Of a stretch of 64,000 nt of DNA, positions 58,122 to 64,000 are shown piece by piece. The notes below the pieces were generated by a model that saw only the letters and a program-made list of their open reading frames with translations, was not told the origin of the DNA and ran no database searches. Both the position numbers and the translations under genes were made by a program. The DNA is from Yersinia similis. GTDB taxonomy: Bacteria; Pseudomonadota; Gammaproteobacteria; Enterobacterales; Enterobacteriaceae. The first letter of the stretch is position 1. Every line of letters begins with the position of its first letter. The stretch lies in NCBI RefSeq assembly GCF_001053095.1, contig NZ_CGBP01000005.1:1-64000 (forward strand). The letters are read 5' to 3'.

Positions 58122-59612
58122 TTAACGAAACGGTGGCTCATTAAAGGTACGTAATTTACGGGAGTGTAATTGGTCACCTTCCGCCCGTAGCAAATCGATT
58201 GCCCGAATACCAATCTGCAAATGCTCAGAAATAGCCCCTTCATAAAAATGGTTGGCCTGCCCCGGCAGTTTAATTTCGCCATGTAATGGCTTGTCGGAAA
58301 CACAAAGTAAGGTCCCGTATGGCACCCGGAAGCGATAGCCTTGAGCGGCGATAGTGGCGCTTTCCATATCAACGGCCACCGCGCGACTTAAGCTAAAACG
58401 TAGCGATGAGGCGGAGAAACGTAATTCCCAGTTACGATCATCAGAGGTGACGACAGTCCCGGTACGCAGACGTTGTTTTACCTCGACGCCTGGCATACCA
58501 CTAACGGCTTTGGTCGCATCGTACAATGCGCGTTGTATCTCGGCAATGCTAGGGATCGGAATATCGGGCGGTAATACCGCATCCAGAACATGGTCATCAC
58601 GCAAATACGCATGTGCCAGTACATAATCACCAATGGATTGGCTTTCTCGCAGGCCACCACAATGACCAATCATCAGCCAGACATGTGGCCTCAACACCGC
58701 CAAGTGGTCACAAATTGTTTTGGCATTGGAGGGGCCGACACCAATATTAACCAATGTGATGCCCTGCCCATTTTTGGCTATCAGGTGATATGCCGGCATC
58801 TGATGTTTTTTCCAAGCCAGGTCAGAAAGGGTTTTTTCCGGATCTGCATTCTCTGCCGTGATGTAACTACCACCTGCGCAGGAGAGTGCTTTATAGGGGC
58901 TGTTTGGATCCAAAATTTGCTCACCCGCCCAACGGACAAATTCATCAACATAACGGCTGTAATTGGTAAAAAGAATATACGGCTGAATGTCTTCGGCTGG
59001 CGTACCGGTATAGTGTTTTAACCGTGCGAGGGAAAAATCAGTGCGCAGCGCATCAAAGTGAGACAACGGTAGATCACTTACTGCGGTGCCAAGTGATGCC
59101 GTGCCAAACGCTATCGTTTCAATTCCGTCGGTGATGCCATCACCGATTTTAGCCAGATCGGTCGTTGGGAAATGCTGAGCAAGGCCTGCGGTCATTGACC
59201 GATCGAGGATCAAGTCTGAACCATCGATAACAAACGGATAAGGCATCTCTTGTTGTGACGCTGTCACTTCAAATACCGCACCATACTCATTCTCAAGCAG
59301 CGTCATTTGCTCGGTTAGATATTCCCTGAACAGCGCGGGTCGAGTAATTGTGGTGCTGTATTGCCCTGCCCGAGAAAAGCGCCCATATGCACGCGTGCGG
59401 TGGTGATCGCTAAATTTACCGTCCCATCTGACACTAAGCTGTGGATAGCTAAATAACCCCTTGCCTCTTTCCACTGTATTCGGCAAAGAACCATCACGAA
59501 TAAATGCGCTGATCGCATTACGTAAAGCGGCCAACGCCGCATCATAGAGCATTTCCAGCTTATCAATGGCCTCAACAATTGCGATAGAGCCTGTATTTTG
59601 TAATTTATTCAA
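58122..59612 (-). CDS. amn: AMP nucleosidase Amn
   Basis: Hydrolyses AMP to adenine and ribose 5-phosphate; 496 aa. The N-terminal regulatory domain is followed by a nucleoside-phosphorylase-like catalytic domain with VNIGVGPSNAKTICDHLAV, MIGHCGGLRESQ, TGTVVTSDDRNWELR and VDMESATIAAQGYRFR. The C-terminus HSRKLRTFNEPPFR matches E. coli Amn exactly. About 12 residues longer than E. coli (484), with an insertion near residue 165 (GIETIAFGTASLG). A matS site lies inside the gene. Confidence 0.97.
   Translation of the reverse strand: MNKLQNTGSIAIVEAIDKLEMLYDAALAALRNAISAFIRDGSLPNTVERGKGLFSYPQLSVRWDGKFSDHHRTRAYGRFSRAGQYSTTITRPALFREYLTEQMTLLENEYGAVFEVTASQQEMPYPFVIDGSDLILDRSMTAGLAQHFPTTDLAKIGDGITDGIETIAFGTASLGTAVSDLPLSHFDALRTDFSLARLKHYTGTPAEDIQPYILFTNYSRYVDEFVRWAGEQILDPNSPYKALSCAGGSYITAENADPEKTLSDLAWKKHQMPAYHLIAKNGQGITLVNIGVGPSNAKTICDHLAVLRPHVWLMIGHCGGLRESQSIGDYVLAHAYLRDDHVLDAVLPPDIPIPSIAEIQRALYDATKAVSGMPGVEVKQRLRTGTVVTSDDRNWELRFSASSLRFSLSRAVAVDMESATIAAQGYRFRVPYGTLLCVSDKPLHGEIKLPGQANHFYEGAISEHLQIGIRAIDLLRAEGDQLHSRKLRTFNEPPFR
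59255..59267. other. matS site (MatP binding, Ter macrodomain)
   Basis: GTGACGCTGTCAC fits the 13-bp consensus at every position. It lies inside amn, about 14 kb right of dif. Confidence 0.85.
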
Positions 59613-59816
59613 AGTGCCTCCTTAAATACAAGAGCAGCGATTATTGACCAATACAGTGCTATTTATTGCGCAGCAAATCTAGCCTTTTCCTGAAAACAGG
59701 AGGACCTTTTACCGCTTATTCAAACGTTTGATTCCTCTTCATCAACACTAAAATAGTCGCGGTCGCAGATAACACATTATTTTCTGCTTTGAGCATCACT
59801 AAAAGGTCTTTTTTGC

Positions 59817-61232
59817 GTGGCAAAATCATTTTTACGCAGTGGAAGTTTGGACGATATTCTGGCGTTAGGTGAGAACGGGCAACCGATTTATACCTCGGCA
59901 CTTCAGATCAGAGAATCTTTTCGCCTTAAAAAACAGCAACATATTGTTGATTGCTTGGCGATCCCCCAGATCAACGAACAAGGTAATCGCATTGACTGGT
60001 ACGCCCCCTTCGAAGGGAAAGTCACTTCATGGATTTCTGCCTCTAATACAGAGCGCAAAGCAGCGATTAAACAATTAGCCGTCTGTCTGGCAAGCGCCAA
60101 CGATATCAGCTTGCGAGCCAAAAAATCAGAAAAAGCCGCACAGCGGTTATTTGGTACATTACTCGCGAAAGCACTGCAGTTCCCTGATAAAAACCATGTT
60201 TATCTGGTCTCTGGAAAGCCAGTCATTACGTTCTGGGGGTTTGTCAGCCAAGATAAAAAAATGCGTAGCGATCCTCTCGATTGCTTACGGCTATCCACTG
60301 ATGCCGTTGAATCGGCTATCAAAGTTGAACCCACAGTCAAAGTTGAGTCTGATGTCATACAGTCTGACATAAGGGCCAAACCGGTTGTCACACCAGCAGC
60401 GATTGAGTTACCACCACAACCCGAAGTTATCCCCACGCCACAATCCGTGGCAGAACAGGAAGTCACAGTCGGATCTGAACCGATAAAAACGCAGGTTCGC
60501 TGGTTACGTATCGGTGGGATGCTCTCTGTCGCCGCATTGATTGGGGCACTCGTCGCACAGCTCAGTGGCAACCTACCCGGCAGTACTGCGCCTACGGCTG
60601 AGCACATCACGGAGAAACCCGAGCTACCAGCATCACATAAGACCCAAGCGACAGCGGATGCCCTCTCGCCAGTAGAGCCAATAACACCATCGGTTCCCCC
60701 GCCTATCATGCAGCCGCAATTACCGTTGGATCACGCCCCGGTCCCGCCCGACGCCAATGTAGCTGTTGCAGAGTCGATAGTTGCAGAGTCGATAGTTGCA
60801 AAGTCGATAGCGGCAGAGCCTGTGACTCTCCCAGTGACACGGTCTAACAATAATGCGCTGATTTTACCGGCGAATGCGGTGAAAATTGGCTCCACAGCCT
60901 TTCTCAACGGCAATTGGCGTGCCATCCCTGAGACTAAAATCTCACTCACGGGTAAACCACCGAGCCTTAGATATCAAATTAAACAAGGTAAGGGCAGCGT
61001 AAAAATTACCCATGGGGATAATGTAACTTGCCGTGCCAATGTCACCGCCGGGCTGATGAAATCAGGCAATTTGGTGATCAACAGCCGCTATCGAGCACAG
61101 TGCAATGATGGTTCAAAATATCAAATACCTGAAATTGTCTGTAAACAAGGCACCACAGATATTGCTGATTGCAAAGGCCGCTATGATGCCAATACGACCC
61201 TTTCAATGACGATGACGCGTGAGAGTAAATAA
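59817..61232 (+). CDS. srfA: SrfA family protein
   Basis: A 471-aa membrane-anchored protein; GTG start with AAGG about 12 bases upstream. Residues 1 to about 165 form a cytoplasmic domain (SLDDILALGENGQPIYTS, HVYLVSGKPVITFWGF). A Val/Pro-rich linker follows, then one membrane helix at about 232-248 (GMLSVAALIGALVAQ). A low-complexity Pro/Ala stretch comes next, then a C-terminal extracytoplasmic domain (about 345-471) with several cysteines. Three in-frame 15-bp repeats (AESIV units) lie in the linker. srfA and srfB are named from Salmonella, as genes responding to the SsrB regulator. It is followed 4 bp later by srfB. Confidence 0.8.
   Translation: MAKSFLRSGSLDDILALGENGQPIYTSALQIRESFRLKKQQHIVDCLAIPQINEQGNRIDWYAPFEGKVTSWISASNTERKAAIKQLAVCLASANDISLRAKKSEKAAQRLFGTLLAKALQFPDKNHVYLVSGKPVITFWGFVSQDKKMRSDPLDCLRLSTDAVESAIKVEPTVKVESDVIQSDIRAKPVVTPAAIELPPQPEVIPTPQSVAEQEVTVGSEPIKTQVRWLRIGGMLSVAALIGALVAQLSGNLPGSTAPTAEHITEKPELPASHKTQATADALSPVEPITPSVPPPIMQPQLPLDHAPVPPDANVAVAESIVAESIVAKSIAAEPVTLPVTRSNNNALILPANAVKIGSTAFLNGNWRAIPETKISLTGKPPSLRYQIKQGKGSVKITHGDNVTCRANVTAGLMKSGNLVINSRYRAQCNDGSKYQIPEIVCKQGTTDIADCKGRYDANTTLSMTMTRESK
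60765..60809 (+). repeat. 15-bp in-frame tandem repeat in srfA
   Basis: Three units of GTTGCAGAGTCGATA, the third with one change, starting at 60765, 60780 and 60795. They encode the VAESI pattern. Length variation here would keep the frame. Confidence 0.9.
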
Positions 61233-61236
61233 TATT

Positions 61237-64000
61237 ATGTTAGCGACGATCACTGATTATAAACAGAAAATTACGCTCATTCAGGATAGTGGGATCCAGT
61301 TCCTGGATTTTGCTTTAAAGCCAGAATCAGACACTGAGCTACCCAATAAATTTGTCCGTAAAAGTGCCAATGGCCCGTTGTTACGCCTGAATTACAATGA
61401 ACACAATGGGAAATATTCACTGATGCTCCCAGGTGCAGCACCTGAGATTGTGAAACCCGAATTTAGTATTCCGCTAGAACAATCACTGAAGTTATTGAAC
61501 AAGATTTGGCTGCCATTGCCTTTCTTGCGATTCAACCCACCCCGCACGTTTATTCGTGGGCCCGATAATTGGGCCAGAGTACAAATATTAACGCTGGATA
61601 CCCCGGATCAAGACGGTAATACATTACGTGTCACACTGGCTTTTGATACCAAAGTGTATCCTGAGAGCCACGATAACGACTATTTGGCCCCCAATGAAAA
61701 CGATATCAAAACCGGCCTGAGTTTCACACTGGCTTACCATAATGAAGATTTGGTCGAGTTTCTGGATTTGACGTGGGTCGATGGTTGGCTGCGGGAAGTG
61801 TTTACCCAACAAGCTGCCGAGCAAGAAGAACGGACCGCCAGGCATATTAGTGCCTCGCTCAGAGAGTTTGAGTATCAAGCACATTATCTGAATTTGCTGG
61901 CGTTACTTGGCAATCAGCTCTGTATACCGGAAATTAAAATCACCACGCATACGCTACAAGAACCTACGGTTAACGTGGATTTAATCCTTGATGTGGGTAA
62001 CTCACATACCTGCGGCATTTTGGTTGAAGATCATGCCGATGAAAGTTATGGGCTAAGCCAGACTTATGAGCTGCAATTGCGCGACCTGAGTGAACCTCAC
62101 TACCTGTATAACGAGTTATTTGAAAGCCGGGTGGAGTTCGCGCAAGCAAAATTTGGTAAACAGAGTTTTTCAGTTGAAAGTGGTCGTGAAGATGCATTTA
62201 TCTGGCCTTCGATTACCCGTGTTGGTCGCGAAGCCTGCCGTATGGCATTACAGCGCTCGGGCATCGAAGGTTCGACCGGTATTTCCAGCCCACGACGTTA
62301 TTTGTGGGATGAAGAGAGTTATGCTGCTGGCTGGCGATTTAGCGGCACACAGACCGCACCCCATGAAGAATTGGCAACCGCTCTCCCCTTGACCCTTTTA
62401 TTGAATGATGATGGCGAGCCGCTGTATCGTTTACCTGCTGAAGAACGGCTACCGGTTTTTTCTCCCCACTATAGCCGCAGTTCATTAATGGCCTTTATGT
62501 TGTCTGAGCTATTAGCGCAAGCACTGATGCAAATCAACAGTGTGGCCCAGCGGTTGAAAATGACGCATGCAACAGCTCCCCGTCAATTGCGTTCGATTAT
62601 CCTGACGCTGCCCTCCGCGATGCCCAAACCTGAACGTGAAATTTTTCGGCAAAGGATGAATGAGGCCATTGCCCTAGTTTGGAAATCTATGGGCTGGCAT
62701 CCTGCTGATGACGATTTTGTAACGCCAGCCGATCACGTAAAAAGCAAAGTGCCCGTACCGGATGTCCAAATGGAATGGGATGAAGCCACCTGTGGGCAGA
62801 TGGTTTATCTGTATAACGAAACACAAGTGAACTTTGGTGGCCGCACCGCCGCCTTCTTTGCCAGTATGGCGCGTCCTGATAAACAACTCGACGCTGGCGA
62901 AACGGCAGATAAAACCTTACGGATCGCCTCAATTGATATTGGAGGCGGCACCACTGATTTGGCCATCACTCAATACTGGCTGGATGACGGCATTGGCAAT
63001 AATGTCAAAATCAGCCCGCGTTTATTGTTCCGTGAAGGGTTTAAAATCGCGGGTGACGATATCTTACTTGATATCATTCAACTCTATATTTTACCCGCGC
63101 TACAGGCAACGCTGAAAAAGATGGCGGTGGTTAACAGCGATAGCGTCATGGATAAACTGTTCGGTAACGATGGTCGCATGGATGGTCAATCCGTCCTGCG
63201 ACAACAAACAACCTTACAAATTTTCATGCCAGTTGGTCGCGCCATACTCGAAGCATATGAAAATTTCGATCCCTTGGATACCCGGGCTGAGATTGAAGCC
63301 AGTTTTGGGGAATTACTGCTGCAGTCCTCACAACCACAACCATCATCACAACCATCATCACAACTACAGCAGCCGACACTGAAAGTACTGGAATATATCA
63401 ACAGTGAAATTCAACGCGAGCTACCCACCGATGCTGGTGGGTTTGATATCTTGCAGGTGCCACTGGTCTTAAAATTAAGTCAATTACACGGTGAATTCTT
63501 ATCTAACCGGATGAGCATCACGCAAAACCTGCGGTCATTATCGGAAGTGGTGTCTCTCTATGCTTGTGATGTCCTATTACTGACTGGGCGTCCTTCACGT
63601 TTCCCTGGGATTCAAGCGTTATTCCGCCATCTGCAACCGTTGCCGAATAATCGTATTTTGTCTCTGGATGGATACCATACCAATGATTGGTATCCTTTTA
63701 ACAAACTGGGCCGGATTGATAACCCTAAATCGACTGCTGCAGTCGGCGCTATGCTCTGTCTGTTAGCACTGAATCTGCGACTGGCGGGCTTCTACTTTAA
63801 AGCGGGCGATTTCCAGCCTTACTCGACGATCCGCTATCTTGGCATGTTAAACAGTAGTAATACATTGACCACCGAAAATGTTTACTACCGTGATATCGAT
63901 CTGGACAGTGCCGACTATAAACTACCCTCTGATATCCATTTCCAGCTCCGGGGTTCTCTCTCTCTTGGATTTCGTCAGTTGGATAATGACCGTTGGCCTG
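61237..64000 (+). CDS. srfB: SrfB family protein (partial, runs off the window)
   Basis: The first 921 codons are visible from ATG 61237, 4 bp after the srfA stop. An actin-type ATPase fold is indicated by two phosphate loops: LILDVGNSHTCG at about 249-260 and SIDIGGGTTDLA with D567. The N-terminal 240 residues are separate and unfamiliar. A Gln/Pro/Ser stretch at about 699-712 comes from a 12-bp repeat. SrfB proteins have no settled biochemical role; the hsp70/actin-like loops suggest nucleotide-driven assembly or chaperoning. A third gene (srfC) would be expected further right. Confidence 0.85.
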   Translation, partial: MLATITDYKQKITLIQDSGIQFLDFALKPESDTELPNKFVRKSANGPLLRLNYNEHNGKYSLMLPGAAPEIVKPEFSIPLEQSLKLLNKIWLPLPFLRFNPPRTFIRGPDNWARVQILTLDTPDQDGNTLRVTLAFDTKVYPESHDNDYLAPNENDIKTGLSFTLAYHNEDLVEFLDLTWVDGWLREVFTQQAAEQEERTARHISASLREFEYQAHYLNLLALLGNQLCIPEIKITTHTLQEPTVNVDLILDVGNSHTCGILVEDHADESYGLSQTYELQLRDLSEPHYLYNELFESRVEFAQAKFGKQSFSVESGREDAFIWPSITRVGREACRMALQRSGIEGSTGISSPRRYLWDEESYAAGWRFSGTQTAPHEELATALPLTLLLNDDGEPLYRLPAEERLPVFSPHYSRSSLMAFMLSELLAQALMQINSVAQRLKMTHATAPRQLRSIILTLPSAMPKPEREIFRQRMNEAIALVWKSMGWHPADDDFVTPADHVKSKVPVPDVQMEWDEATCGQMVYLYNETQVNFGGRTAAFFASMARPDKQLDAGETADKTLRIASIDIGGGTTDLAITQYWLDDGIGNNVKISPRLLFREGFKIAGDDILLDIIQLYILPALQATLKKMAVVNSDSVMDKLFGNDGRMDGQSVLRQQTTLQIFMPVGRAILEAYENFDPLDTRAEIEASFGELLLQSSQPQPSSQPSSQLQQPTLKVLEYINSEIQRELPTDAGGFDILQVPLVLKLSQLHGEFLSNRMSITQNLRSLSEVVSLYACDVLLLTGRPSRFPGIQALFRHLQPLPNNRILSLDGYHTNDWYPFNKLGRIDNPKSTAAVGAMLCLLALNLRLAGFYFKAGDFQPYSTIRYLGMLNSSNTLTTENVYYRDIDLDSADYKLPSDIHFQLRGSLSLGFRQLDNDRWP
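63331..63366 (+). repeat. 12-bp in-frame repeat in srfB
   Basis: Two perfect CAACCATCATCA units (63337 and 63349) with partial copies on both sides, encoding QPSSQPSSQ. It is a likely site of length variation. Confidence 0.8.

Noticed and set aside
58858-58870. Ter-like GATGTAACTA inside amn
   Set aside because: It has a mismatch in the core and no match in the left part of the site.

Overview
The window looks like a piece of a Yersinia chromosome, most likely the Y. pseudotuberculosis/Y. pestis group. The proteins are close to E. coli orthologues and keep E. coli-like neighbourhoods (rsx, ara, ydgA-manA-fumC-tus, ynfM/ynfL/mlc/ynfK/clcB/ynfB/ydfG). Three ERIC-type repeats and an srfAB locus also fit. 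The species call is inference. No rRNA, tRNA, CRISPR array, insertion sequence or intact prophage was seen.

Layout. 1-3.5 kb: the end of the rsx electron-transport operon (rsxC partial, rsxB, rsxA) and ydgK. 4-9.6 kb: a three-gene type I secretion system of the RtxB-RtxD-RtxE kind with no visible substrate gene. 9.8-18.3 kb: an arabinose regulon, with araBA facing araFGH-araC and no araD. 18.5-24.4 kb: a Gfo/Idh/MocA oxidoreductase, a YfeH-type transporter, adenosine deaminase, and an unrecognised barrel-type protein facing a GntR/UTRA regulator. 24.6-30.4 kb: ydgA, manA, fumC and tus with its Ter site. 30.5-38.7 kb: ynfM/ynfL, mlc, a second bioD, clcB, two small exported proteins and ydfG. 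38.8-42.4 kb: a sigma-54 activator facing an aldB-type aldehyde dehydrogenase behind a recognisable -24/-12 promoter. 43-45.2 kb: an AT-rich patch with an EamA transporter, an orphan exported protein, coding debris and the dif site. 45.3-49.1 kb: a C-S lyase/aminotransferase and an NhaC antiporter beside a LacI-type regulator. 49.8-54.2 kb: a sugar-type ABC operon led by a DUF2291 gene. 55-57.7 kb: a nitrate/sulfonate-type ABC transporter. 57.9-64 kb: a tiny lipoprotein, amn, srfA and the start of srfB.

The strongest overall message is that this is the replication terminus. The window holds a 28-bp dif site that appears identical to that of E. coli, a tus gene with a Ter site at its 5' end oriented to stop forks that have already passed dif, and three perfect matS sites. 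It also holds nine FtsK-orienting octamers (GGGNAGGG), seven on the plus strand left of dif and two on the minus strand right of it, so that all point to dif. Ordinary metabolic genes carry some of these chromosome-maintenance signals inside their coding sequence.

The accessory content consists mainly of uptake systems (arabinose, a second sugar-type ABC system, a sulfonate/nitrate-type ABC system, EamA, MFS, NhaC) and their local regulators. The genes of unknown role most worth attention are the orphan secretion system, the barrel protein with its GntR partner, the DUF2291 operon, the AT-rich patch next to dif, and srfAB.
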